A stretch of 44,746 nucleotides of DNA from Bdellovibrionales bacterium (GCA_028283955.1 JANQSP010000074.1:1-44746); one strand, 5' to 3'; positions 1 to 8,904 are shown, counted from the first letter of the stretch. A program made the numbers and translations. The notes: a model not told the origin generated them from the letters alone.

Positions 1-797
1 TCTTCCGCTCTTATCTCTTCTTCTGTTTTTTCGACTACGACAGGTGGTTTTCTTTCTCGAACCACTCTTTCCGGTTTTTGGTTTTCACGGGCTTCTATCA
101 GTAAGTCTATAATCTGTTGGTTTTGAACATGTTCTTCATGATGTCTGATAAGATTGGTTCCTGAATAATCTTTTATTGTTGGATCAGCTTGATGGTATAG
201 TACAGCTTTTACAGTAGCGGGACTTCTCATGTTATGGAGAGCAGCATGTCCTTTTTTATCTTGTGCATCGGGGTTGGCTTCATTTTGTAAGAGACCGGAA
301 GCTGTTTTTGCATCTACAGCATAGTGAAGGGGGGCTTCATCCATGGCATTCCTTGAATGCACTAATGCGGGGTCTGTCTTTAAACTAGCATCTATAGCGG
401 GTTTTTCTCCCACAAAAACCATGAGAAAAAAAGGAGGAAGATCCATGAAAGTACCTTCATATAAAAGTTCCGGTTTTTCATTGATAAGCTGTACTATTTC
501 AGCGGAAGTTTTTGTGAGTATATATTCAAATAAAGGGTTGGAGGTTTCTATTTTTAAATAACCCTCTTCCACCAAATGTCGTAATATTTCTTTTCTTTTT
601 TTTCCTTCCCTGACAAATCTATTAATAATTTTTTTTATAGTATCCTGCTCGAATTTTTTATTATGTGCTGAAAAATAACGATTAAGGCTTTCGGTAAACT
701 GCTGATTCATGGGTTTATCAAAAAAAGTTTTACTGCATTGCCCGGAATGGGAAGGATATATAAAAAGGGAAATAAGTAAGAAGAAGAAAGGTTTCAT
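1..797 (-). CDS. Secreted ankyrin-repeat protein, C-terminus truncated by window start
   Basis: Manual minus-strand reading from ATG at 797: MKPFFFLLISLFIYPSHSGQCSKTFFDKPMNQQF...; ankyrin-like segments ...DEAPLHYAVDAKTASGLLQNEANPDAQDKKGHAALHNMRSPATVKAVLYHQADPTIKDYSGTNLIRHHEEHVQNQQIIDLLIEA...; open to the window edge, absent from supplied ORF track. Confidence 0.85.
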   Translation of the reverse strand, partial: MKPFFFLLISLFIYPSHSGQCSKTFFDKPMNQQFTESLNRYFSAHNKKFEQDTIKKIINRFVREGKKRKEILRHLVEEGYLKIETSNPLFEYILTKTSAEIVQLINEKPELLYEGTFMDLPPFFLMVFVGEKPAIDASLKTDPALVHSRNAMDEAPLHYAVDAKTASGLLQNEANPDAQDKKGHAALHNMRSPATVKAVLYHQADPTIKDYSGTNLIRHHEEHVQNQQIIDLLIEARENQKPERVVRERKPPVVVEKTEEEIRAE

Positions 798-939
798 AAA
801 ATACCTGGTGCTTGAACAAGCAATTTATACCAAAATAAACACAGTTAAAAAATTAAAAAACTATCGTTTTTTGTATAATGTGTAAAAATTACAGAAAATA
901 ATTCACTATTTCTATTAAGTAATATAAATAGATAGTAAT

Positions 940-2085
940 ATGGATTTAAAGTGGCTGGATTTTTTATGGGATAAGATTCCTTTTGGAGGCAACCTGGGTC
1001 TCACTCTTGCCTTCACTGTTTTTATATTCTTATTGGCCTTTTTTCTCGGAAAGCCTCTTAGTTACATAGCTCGAAAAATTCTTCAGAAAATAGGTAAAAA
1101 GAGCCTGTTTTTTGAAACCTATATTGTATCCCGGATTGAAAAACCAGTCGGTATGATGAGCATAGCTCTTATTTGGCTTCTTATTTTGAACTTTATGCCT
1201 CCCTTATGGAAATACATGGGAGGCATCCCCTTGTTTTTATCCAAGCCCATAATCGGAGGTATTCAGGTTTTAATTAAACTGGTTATTGGTTCCGGTTTGG
1301 TATGGGTGGGTCATAATATGGTGGATGTATTAATTGATTTTGCCGCAAAACGTTTTTTAAAGGAGGAAAGCAAAAAAGAAAACGTGAAAAGTCATTTTCT
1401 CCCTTTTATCAGCCGTTTTATTAAAATTATCGTATTATGTTTTGGAACTTTATTGGTACTGCAAAGTTTAGGTATTAATGTGGTATCGCTGATGGCGGGC
1501 TTGGGTTTAGGTGGTGTCGCCATAGCTTTGGCCGCCAAAGATTCCGCTTCTAATGTTTTGTCTTATGTAAATATTATGATGGACAGGCCTTTTTCTGTAG
1601 GAGACTGGATAAGTTTTAATGATATAGAAGGAACTGTAATGGAGGTGGGAATACGTTCCTCTAAACTGAAAACCTTTTATGGTTCTGTGATTACAATTCC
1701 CAATTCTGTTTTAACCGATGCTAATATCGATAATCTGGGAAGAAGAAAAGCCCGGAGAACCCGGGTTTATTTGGGGGTGGAATACAACACTTCGCCTGAG
1801 AAAATAGAAAAGTTTATTGAAGGAATAAAAAAAATTTTAATGGATAATCCGTCCGTAAAAAAAGATTATTTTCAGGTTTATTTTACAGAGTTTGGTGCTT
1901 CCGAGTTAAAGATCATTATGAATTTTTTCTTACTGGTTAATAATTGGGAAAATGAACTAAAGGAAAAACAAAATATTTTTATGGCTATATTAAAACTGGC
2001 TAAAGAGTTGGACGTGAGTTTTGCTTTTCCCACCCAAACCATTCATGTGGACAGCCTGCCAACGGAAAAGAATACTGGAATATGA
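940..2085 (+). CDS. MscS-family mechanosensitive ion channel
   Basis: ORF; TM segments followed by GLGLGGVAIALAAKDSASNVLSYVNIMMDRPFSVGDWI motif typical of MscS pore/beta domain. Confidence 0.93.
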   Translation: MDLKWLDFLWDKIPFGGNLGLTLAFTVFIFLLAFFLGKPLSYIARKILQKIGKKSLFFETYIVSRIEKPVGMMSIALIWLLILNFMPPLWKYMGGIPLFLSKPIIGGIQVLIKLVIGSGLVWVGHNMVDVLIDFAAKRFLKEESKKENVKSHFLPFISRFIKIIVLCFGTLLVLQSLGINVVSLMAGLGLGGVAIALAAKDSASNVLSYVNIMMDRPFSVGDWISFNDIEGTVMEVGIRSSKLKTFYGSVITIPNSVLTDANIDNLGRRKARRTRVYLGVEYNTSPEKIEKFIEGIKKILMDNPSVKKDYFQVYFTEFGASELKIIMNFFLLVNNWENELKEKQNIFMAILKLAKELDVSFAFPTQTIHVDSLPTEKNTGI

Positions 2086-2086
2086 A

Positions 2087-2204
2087 CTCTCTCAAGTCAA
2101 AAGTCAGCTCAAAAGCTCAGACATGCGTTTTGCCACAGAGCCGACGTCCCGTCGCTCTGTGCTCAAAGCCGAACTCGTTTTGACCTGCTTTTGCCTTGAG
2201 AGAG
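2087..2204. repeat. 118-bp imperfect palindromic element with nested hairpin
   Basis: Terminal inverted repeat CTCTCTCAAG (2087-2096) / CTTGAGAGAG (2195-2204); inner stem CACAGAGC(c)GACG-tcc-CGTCGCTCTGTG (2134-2161); starts 1 nt after the mscS stop. Confidence 0.85.
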
Positions 2205-2316
2205 CATATGTCAGTCATTTCAGCTAAGAGCTACAGGTAAAATGAGGTACTTAAAATAAGATAACAGCCGAAGACTTCGTAGTGAGTGGGGTTTATGAGG
2301 TGGCAGACAAAATGGA

Positions 2317-2361
2317 GGAGTTGGGCATAACGGTTACAATTTTGCCCTAATTAAAAATATG
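2317..2361 (+). promoter_or_regulatory. Duplicated 45-nt leader element, copy 1 (upstream of rph)
   Basis: ggagttgggcataacggttacaattttgccctaattaaaaatATG; equal-length homologue at 3206-3250. Confidence 0.6.
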
Positions 2362-3093
2362 AGAAAAGATAAGAGAAAAAAAGATGAATTGAGAAAAGTG
2401 CAAATGACTTCTCATGTTTTGGATCATGCGGAAGGGAGTGCTGAAATCATAATGGGAGGCACACGATTAATTTGTTCCGCCTCTGTGGATTTATCCGTGC
2501 CGAAGTGGATACAAACACCGGAAACAGGCTGGGTCACAGCGGAGTACGGAATGCTTCCCCGTTCCACTCACAGTCGAATGAGAAGGGATAAAACAGCTAC
2601 ATCCGGTCGCTCCCAGGAGATTTCCCGTCTCATTGGGCGTAGTTTAAGAACGGCTGTGGATTTAAAAAAATTGGGAGAAAGGCAAATTTGTATTGATTGC
2701 GATGTCATTCAGGCGGACGGAGGCACCCGCACAGCAGCTATTACCGGAGGTTTTGTGGCTTTGGCTTTGGCTCTTGGGCATCTGAAAAAAGAAGTGTTGA
2801 TTGAGGATATTCCCCTTCTTCACTATGTAGCTGCCGTGAGTGTGGGGATACAAAATGGGGAAATCTTATTGGATCTTTGTTACCAGGAAGACCAAAAAGC
2901 GGAAACAGATATGAATGTGGTGTTTGCCTCTACCGGACAGCTTATTGAGATTCAAGGTACGGCAGAGGGTAAAACTTTCAGCCGCAAGCAGTTAGATCAA
3001 ATGTTGGATGTGGCCTGGTCGGCCTGTCAAAATCTTTTCAAAGAGCAGGAAAAACTTCTACAATCTGTTTTTCCTCTTTCATTTTCCAAGTGA
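2359..3093 (+). CDS. rph: Ribonuclease PH
   Basis: ORF with RNase PH motifs (GSAEIIMGGTRLICSASV, WVTAEYGMLPRSTHSR, DCDVIQADGGTRTAAITG). Confidence 0.96.
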   Translation: MRKDKRKKDELRKVQMTSHVLDHAEGSAEIIMGGTRLICSASVDLSVPKWIQTPETGWVTAEYGMLPRSTHSRMRRDKTATSGRSQEISRLIGRSLRTAVDLKKLGERQICIDCDVIQADGGTRTAAITGGFVALALALGHLKKEVLIEDIPLLHYVAAVSVGIQNGEILLDLCYQEDQKAETDMNVVFASTGQLIEIQGTAEGKTFSRKQLDQMLDVAWSACQNLFKEQEKLLQSVFPLSFSK

Positions 3094-3123
3094 ATTATAG
3101 TATTTTTATTAACCGGTTTTTCT

Positions 3124-3149
3124 GGATTTCCGCCTGCGCGGGAATGACG
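3124..3149. repeat. Short palindromic repeat (ggatttccgcctgcgcgggaatgacg type)
   Basis: Hairpin ATTTCCGC-ctgc-GCGGGAAT; near-identical unit at 5351-5376. Confidence 0.8.
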
Positions 3150-3205
3150 ATTCCAAGTCAGAAATGATGAGATGAGGACCGCACCACAACACGTGAAAAA
3201 AACAA

Positions 3206-3250
3206 GGAGTTGGGCATTACATTTGAGAACCTGCCCTAAGTAAAAAAATG
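3206..3250 (+). promoter_or_regulatory. Duplicated 45-nt leader element, copy 2 (upstream of rdgB)
   Basis: ggagttgggcattacatttgagaacctgccctaagtaaaaaaATG; 34/45 ungapped identity to copy 1. Confidence 0.6.
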
Positions 3251-3838
3251 ACTATATGGATAGCAACAGGAAATAAAGGTAAAGCGGCAGAGTTCAACTT
3301 ATTATTAAAAGGACATCAGCTTTATTTTCTAAAAGATATCCCCGGTTATCAGGCTCCGGAGGAGACGGGTTCTTCCTTTGAAGAAAATGCCCGAATCAAA
3401 GCGCAGGCTTTAAAAAAACAAAAACCACAGGAATGGGTATTGGGAGAAGACAGTGGGTTAGCGGTGCCCGCTCTCGGAAATGCTCCCGGTATATACTCCG
3501 CTCGCTATGCAGGCCCTGATGCCAAAGAGGAGAAAAATTTGATTTTATTATTAGAAAATATGAAATCTTTTGAAGATGAAGAGAGAGTGGCTTTTTTTAT
3601 TTCTCATATTGTTGTTTTTTCTCCTTTGGGAGAAGAGTATTCCGTTCAGGGAAAAACAGAGGGGTCCATTGCCTGTAAACCAAAAGGTGATAAAGGTTTT
3701 GGATATGATCCTGTTTTTATTCCAAGGGGAGAGACAAAAAGTTTTGCTCAGTTGGGGGTGAAGTATAAAAATCAGTTCTCTCATCGTTTTCGTGCCGTTC
3801 AGTTATTTTTATCGGAAATAAAAAAGAAAGCGCCTTAA
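3248..3838 (+). CDS. rdgB: XTP/dITP diphosphatase (RdgB/HAM1 family)
   Basis: ORF; ATGNKGKAAEF N-terminus, GEDSGLAVPALGNAPGIYSARYAG, KGDKGFGYDPVFIP. Confidence 0.96.
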   Translation: MTIWIATGNKGKAAEFNLLLKGHQLYFLKDIPGYQAPEETGSSFEENARIKAQALKKQKPQEWVLGEDSGLAVPALGNAPGIYSARYAGPDAKEEKNLILLLENMKSFEDEERVAFFISHIVVFSPLGEEYSVQGKTEGSIACKPKGDKGFGYDPVFIPRGETKSFAQLGVKYKNQFSHRFRAVQLFLSEIKKKAP

Positions 3839-3864
3839 AAAGTATATAAACATTCAGAATATAA

Positions 3865-5136
3865 TTAATGGTTTTCAGACAAAACACGTAAAACTATTTT
3901 TGCCTCAGTCAGTCCATGTTGATCTGCCCTTTCCGCCCAGGTTATTGCCAGATCATTATCAGGTTCTACACCTTCACCAAAGTGATACATAATGGCTAAT
4001 TGCAGTTCAGCCCGGGAGTACCCTTTGTCCGCAGCTCTTTTTACCCAGTAGAATGCCTGGTCAAAATCTTTTATTGTTCCTCGAGCGTTATAGTGCAGCA
4101 TACCCAAGTAATACTCTGCCTGAAAAAAATGTTTTTCAGCTGCTGTTTCCATCCAATGAAAACCGGCTTCATGATCAACGGGAATGTTTTTAACACCATT
4201 TATATAAATAAAACCCAAGCGATAGGCGGCAAATACAAAGTCCTGTGCAATTTCTTCATAAATATCTATCGCTTTTTGTATATCCGCTTTCATTCCTTTT
4301 CCGATAAAAGCGTAATTTCCAAGATTGTATTTAGCTAAAACAGATCCATTGTCAGCAGCTTGTGTAAACCATTGAACAGCCAAAGGTATATTATTCAGGC
4401 GATCGTACAATATAGCCAATGAGTATTGCGCGTCTGTATTTCCTTTTTTCGCTTTTGAGACCAAAACAGTTAATTGATTGTTAAAACAGTCTATAAAAGA
4501 GGAGCAGGAAAGAGATTGTTTGGATAAGAGGTTCTTAATATATGCAGTGGATACAAATTGCATAGTGGAAGGTAAACCAAAGTCTCTGATAATAATTCCC
4601 TTCAGATTGTTTGTATCCGGATTAACTACAGCTCCACCACTGGCACCGTTTAAATTCTGGAAATAAAAGTTATCAGACATTATAAAATGTTCTTTTTGGC
4701 CCAGAACATGACCTTTTACGGACTGAAATCTACCTAATGGAAAACCTATTAACTCAATTTCATCGAGTAAGTTGAAATGACTTTTTTCAGACATGGAGTA
4801 AAAAGCATCAGAGTGATAGTCCCCTGTTTCCAAAACAGCTAAATCATATTCCAGATCCAAATGCAGAATTTTTGTAACAGAAATAAGCTTTTGTGTTTCA
4901 GGGTCTTTAAATAAAAGATTTTTTTCGATGGGTTCGCTTAACTGATAAAGGTTGTGAGCTGCTGTTACCAGGATGTTGGATTCAACAAATACAGCTGAAC
5001 TGAGCACCACTTCCTGGGAATGAAGGGTTGAATAAAGCTGAACAACTTCAGGAGACTGGTCTCTTGTTTTTGCTTCAGTGAAAAAAGGGAAAAAAAAGCA
5101 AAAAATAAATAAAATAAGTTTTAAAAATTTAAACAT
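3865..5136 (-). CDS. Secreted trypsin-like serine protease fused to C-terminal Sel1 repeats
   Basis: ORF with signal peptide; TAAH, DLEYDLAVLE, GASGGAVVNP catalytic contexts; multiple Sel1-type A..LG.(M/I)Y..G repeats. Confidence 0.87.
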   Translation of the reverse strand: MFKFLKLILFIFCFFFPFFTEAKTRDQSPEVVQLYSTLHSQEVVLSSAVFVESNILVTAAHNLYQLSEPIEKNLLFKDPETQKLISVTKILHLDLEYDLAVLETGDYHSDAFYSMSEKSHFNLLDEIELIGFPLGRFQSVKGHVLGQKEHFIMSDNFYFQNLNGASGGAVVNPDTNNLKGIIIRDFGLPSTMQFVSTAYIKNLLSKQSLSCSSFIDCFNNQLTVLVSKAKKGNTDAQYSLAILYDRLNNIPLAVQWFTQAADNGSVLAKYNLGNYAFIGKGMKADIQKAIDIYEEIAQDFVFAAYRLGFIYINGVKNIPVDHEAGFHWMETAAEKHFFQAEYYLGMLHYNARGTIKDFDQAFYWVKRAADKGYSRAELQLAIMYHFGEGVEPDNDLAITWAERADQHGLTEAKIVLRVLSENH

Positions 5137-5309
5137 AATAGATGCTTCTCTCTATATTAAATATGCAAAATCACTGCCAGAAAAGAGGTCTTTAAAAGTG
5201 TATTTTTTAGTAGAAAAATGTTGAAATTTTATACACTTATATAAAAAGTTACAGATAATATCTTAATATAATGATTTTTTAATTAAAAGAATGATAAGTA
5301 TGTTTCTAT

Positions 5310-5347
5310 CAAGGCAAAAACAGTTTAAAACGAGTTCAGCTTTGAGC
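5310..5347 (-). repeat. 38-bp dispersed repeat half-element, inverted relative to 2161-2198
   Basis: caaggcaaaaacagtttaaaacgagttcagctttgagc; 34/38 identity to reverse complement of 2161-2198. Confidence 0.85.
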
Positions 5348-5420
5348 CCTGGATTCCCGCCTGCGCGGGAATGACGGCTCTGTCTTACAAACTACGTTAT
5401 TCCCACGAAAGCGGGAATCC
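5342..5420. repeat. Composite palindromic repeat downstream of pnp
   Basis: GAGCCctGGATTCCCGCctgcGCGGGAATgacGGCTC nested hairpin, then ATTCCCacgaaaGCGGGAATCC; GGATTCCCGC and GCGGGAATCC form outer arms. Confidence 0.85.
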
Positions 5421-5434
5421 ATGAAGCCTCTTTA

Positions 5435-7549
5435 TTAGGATTCTTTTTCCTCCAAAAGGACTTTTCGGCTCAGACGAATACGTCCATTATCCCCTATTTG
5501 CAGGACTTTCACTTTTACTGTATCCCCTTCCTTTAAGACATCTTCCACCTGACGGATGCGGCGATGGGAAATTTCGGAGATATGCAGGAGGCCGCTCGTA
5601 TTAGGGAGCAGTTCCACAAAAGCCCCGAAGGTGGCTATCTTTACCACTTTTCCTTCGTAAATAGCCCCTTCCTCCACTTCCGCACAAATACTCTGAATAA
5701 TATCTTTTGCTTTTTCAATTTTTTCTTTATCAGGGGAAGCAATGTAAATCTGGCCGGAGTCCTGAATATCCACTTTAACTCCTGTATCTTCAATAATTTT
5801 ATTAATGACTTTTCCTCCTGAGCCAATGACTTCACGTATTTTTTCCGGTTTGATTTGCATCATCTCAATTCGAGGGGCGTAAGGAGACATGTCTTCTCTA
5901 TATTGACTAAGTGTTTTGTCCATTTCACTTAAAATATGAAGACGCCCTTCTTTGGCTTGAGCCAAGGCTTCCTCCATAACTTCAAAAGAGAGGCTATCCA
6001 CCTTTATATCCATTTGTAATGCTGTGATACCTTGTTTTGTACCGGCCACTTTAAAGTCCATATCTCCCAGGTGATCTTCATCGCCTAAAATATCCGATAA
6101 AATTCTTACTTTGTTTTCTTCTTGTATTAACCCCATGGCGATACCGGCAACGGGATCTTTTATAGGTACTCCGGCATCCATCAAAGACAAGCACCCTGAA
6201 CATACGGTCCCCATAGAGCTGGAACCATTGGATTCCAAAACTTCACTGACCACCCTGATTGTGTAAGGAAACTGATCGTGTTGGGGTAAGATAGCTTTCA
6301 AAGCTTTTTCCGCCAGGAAGCCGTGACCGATTTCACGACGGCTTTGCCCTCCCATTCGACCTGTCTCACCCACACAAAAAGGCGGAAAATTATAGTGAAG
6401 CAGAAAATGTTTTTTGGAAAACCCGGAAAGAGCATCCACTTTCTGTTCATCATCTCCGGTACCTAAAGTCACTACACCCAGAACCTGTGTTTCTCCACGT
6501 GTAAATAAGGCGGAACCATGTGTACGGGGAAGAAAGCCCACCTGACAGGTAATGGGTCGCACTTCATTGTATTTACGGCCATCAATACGGGTTTCAGAGT
6601 CCAGGATAGTGGCACGGGCCAAGTCATATTTAAGCTTTTCCAATATTTCATTTGCGCTTCTTTTTTTCAAATTAGATGTGTTTTCATCGTCCTCTTCATT
6701 GGCAATATGCTGAACTATATCTTCTTTAAGCTCATCAAAAGCCTGGTAACGTTTTGTTTTTTCAGAAATACTGAGATTCTCTTTTACTTTCTTTTCTGAA
6801 AAGGATTTTATTTCTTTTTCCAGATTTTCTTCTACTGTAAAACCACTCCAGTTTCTTTTTTGAATATCACCTGATTGTTTTCTCAGATCATCCTGCATAT
6901 CCAGAAGAGGCTGTATACTTTCATGAGCAAACTTTAAAGCCTCTAAAGCTTCCTGTTCAGATACAAATAGAGCCTCCCCTTCCACCATAAGAAGACCTTT
7001 TCTCGTACCGGCCACAATAAAGTTAAGCGTTGCTTTTTCCAATTCTGTCAGGTCGGGATTGATCTGAAGTTTCTCGTTTATTTTAGCTACTTGAACAGAA
7101 GCGACAGGCCCGTTAAAAGGAATATCACTGATATGCAGAGCGGCTGAAGCACCTATGCCAGCCAAGACCCCTATAGATGTTTGTCCACTGTAACTGAGAG
7201 TTGTGGCTACAATTTGAGTATCATAGCAATACCCTTTGGGAAAACAAGGTCGAATAGGTCGGTCAATCATTCTGGCGGCGAGAGTGGCTTCATAAGAAGG
7301 ACGTCCTTCTCTTCTAAAAAAACCACCTGGAATTTTCCCGGCGGAATAAAATTTTTCCTGATACTCAACTGTCATCGGAAAAAAATCCAAATCTGATTTG
7401 GTTTTTAATGATACAACAGTTGTTAAAACTTTATCTTCGCCACAACTGACAAGCACTGAACCGTCTGCCTGCTTGGCCAGAGTTCCCGTTTCTATTGTGA
7501 AGGTTTTATCTTCTACTGTTGCTGATGATACATAAGGGGAAAAAGACAT
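5435..7549 (-). CDS. pnp: Polyribonucleotide nucleotidyltransferase (PNPase)
   Basis: ORF 704 aa; two RNase PH domains, KH (IREVIGSGGKVINKIIEDTG) and S1 domain at C-terminus. Confidence 0.98.
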   Translation of the reverse strand: MSFSPYVSSATVEDKTFTIETGTLAKQADGSVLVSCGEDKVLTTVVSLKTKSDLDFFPMTVEYQEKFYSAGKIPGGFFRREGRPSYEATLAARMIDRPIRPCFPKGYCYDTQIVATTLSYSGQTSIGVLAGIGASAALHISDIPFNGPVASVQVAKINEKLQINPDLTELEKATLNFIVAGTRKGLLMVEGEALFVSEQEALEALKFAHESIQPLLDMQDDLRKQSGDIQKRNWSGFTVEENLEKEIKSFSEKKVKENLSISEKTKRYQAFDELKEDIVQHIANEEDDENTSNLKKRSANEILEKLKYDLARATILDSETRIDGRKYNEVRPITCQVGFLPRTHGSALFTRGETQVLGVVTLGTGDDEQKVDALSGFSKKHFLLHYNFPPFCVGETGRMGGQSRREIGHGFLAEKALKAILPQHDQFPYTIRVVSEVLESNGSSSMGTVCSGCLSLMDAGVPIKDPVAGIAMGLIQEENKVRILSDILGDEDHLGDMDFKVAGTKQGITALQMDIKVDSLSFEVMEEALAQAKEGRLHILSEMDKTLSQYREDMSPYAPRIEMMQIKPEKIREVIGSGGKVINKIIEDTGVKVDIQDSGQIYIASPDKEKIEKAKDIIQSICAEVEEGAIYEGKVVKIATFGAFVELLPNTSGLLHISEISHRRIRQVEDVLKEGDTVKVKVLQIGDNGRIRLSRKVLLEEKES

Positions 7550-7596
7550 AAGAGATCCTTTGTGATTAGATTGATGGTTTTATATTTAATAGTGAA

Positions 7597-7845
7597 TCAC
7601 TTTCTTAGGGACAATTGACTAATGGTTTCTTGGTAAATTTCAGGAGAGGTGTTCTTTATATAGTTTAGCAGCTTTTTTCTTTGGCTGACTATTTTTATGA
7701 GACCTCTTTTGGAATGATAATCTTTTTTATGCTTTTTAAAATGTTCTGTTAAATTATTAATCTTTTCAGTTAACAGGGCTATCTGGACTTCAGAACTACC
7801 TGTATCCGTTTCTGACCTCGAAAACTGTTTCACTGTTTCGTTCAC
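7597..7845 (-). CDS. rpsO: 30S ribosomal protein uS15 (GTG start proposed)
   Basis: Supplied ORF begins at 7920, but GTG at 7845 ([29 protein letters not shown]) is preceded by GGAGG Shine-Dalgarno-like sequence. Confidence 0.93.
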   Translation of the reverse strand: MNETVKQFSRSETDTGSSEVQIALLTEKINNLTEHFKKHKKDYHSKRGLIKIVSQRKKLLNYIKNTSPEIYQETISQLSLRK

Positions 7846-7926
7846 CGGTTTGCCTCCAATTTTATAAAAAACCCCTCTAAGAAAGGGACAACTATTTATG
7901 ATATATAGAAAACCTTCCAATATTCG

Positions 7927-8904
7927 TCAAGATAAACCTGAAGGAAACACTCTTAAAAACCGGGGAGACAAGAAGGGCTGCAATTTCAGAAGAGCCAGCA
8001 TTTGCTTATTATTGTGATTCATGGCCCGGATAGTCTGTGTCTCTTTACTTCTATTCACCTCTTTTTGTTTATCCTGAAGAGCTAATTTTATACTTTTGGA
8101 TATTTGTCCTTGTCTCAGTTGTCTTTCGTCCTGCCTGGCTACACAGACAGATTCAATATGTGGAAGTGCTTTGGGAAAAGGAATGAAGGCAGGATACAGT
8201 TTTTCCGCTATTGTCTCTGAGTTTATCTCTTCTCTATTTAATCTTTTCTCCACTTCCTGTAAAGTAAGTGCCTTTTCAATATTGAAAGGAGTGGAATGAA
8301 GCCTCATCAACTCTTCCAAACAGGCTCCTGTTCCCATCTCCTCCCCAATGAAAGACACCCACGAACGGATATAACTGCCTTTACTGCAGGAAAGCTCCAC
8401 CTCCACTGTTGGATTATTATCAGTATGACAATGATGCGTTGTTATATTTTTTATATTTAAATTATAAAATGTCATCTCTCTAGTAGGAGGTGTAACAGAT
8501 TGGCTTTTTCTCTTGTATTCATATAGTTTTTTACCTTTTATTTTTACAGCGGAAACCAATGGTACCGGAAGGGAAAGCTTTCCAAGATTGTTTTCTAAAA
8601 CCTGTTTGATATGTTTTTGCTCTAATTGTACTTTTTGTTGATTGATAGTCGTTCCGGTTTTGTCCAGGGTATCTGTTATAATACCAAAACGAAACATAAA
8701 GCGATACCGTTTATCATTCGTTAGCAGATAATGAGAAAGTTTAGTGCCATAGCCCAAAAGAACTAACAGCAGCCCTTCAGCCATAGGGTCCAATGTCCCC
8801 GCATGACCTATTTCTTTTTGCTGAATAATCCGCCTGAGTGCGGTTACAACACTATGGCTGGTTCCCCCTTTTGTTTTATTGATAAGTAAAACACCATGAA
8901 CCAT
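7927..8904 (-). CDS. truB: tRNA pseudouridine(55) synthase
   Basis: ORF; GVLLINKTKGGTSHSVV, IGHAGTLDPMAEGLLLVLLG, CSKGSYIRSW. Confidence 0.96.
   Translation of the reverse strand: MVHGVLLINKTKGGTSHSVVTALRRIIQQKEIGHAGTLDPMAEGLLLVLLGYGTKLSHYLLTNDKRYRFMFRFGIITDTLDKTGTTINQQKVQLEQKHIKQVLENNLGKLSLPVPLVSAVKIKGKKLYEYKRKSQSVTPPTREMTFYNLNIKNITTHHCHTDNNPTVEVELSCSKGSYIRSWVSFIGEEMGTGACLEELMRLHSTPFNIEKALTLQEVEKRLNREEINSETIAEKLYPAFIPFPKALPHIESVCVARQDERQLRQGQISKSIKLALQDKQKEVNRSKETQTIRAMNHNNKQMLALLKLQPFLSPRFLRVFPSGLS

Noticed and set aside
343-561. 72-aa plus ORF
   Set aside because: Antisense to the ankyrin gene at 1-797.
2021-2227. 68-aa plus ORF spanning the mscS 3' end
   Set aside because: Overlaps mscS in another frame and then translates the palindromic repeat; not a credible gene.
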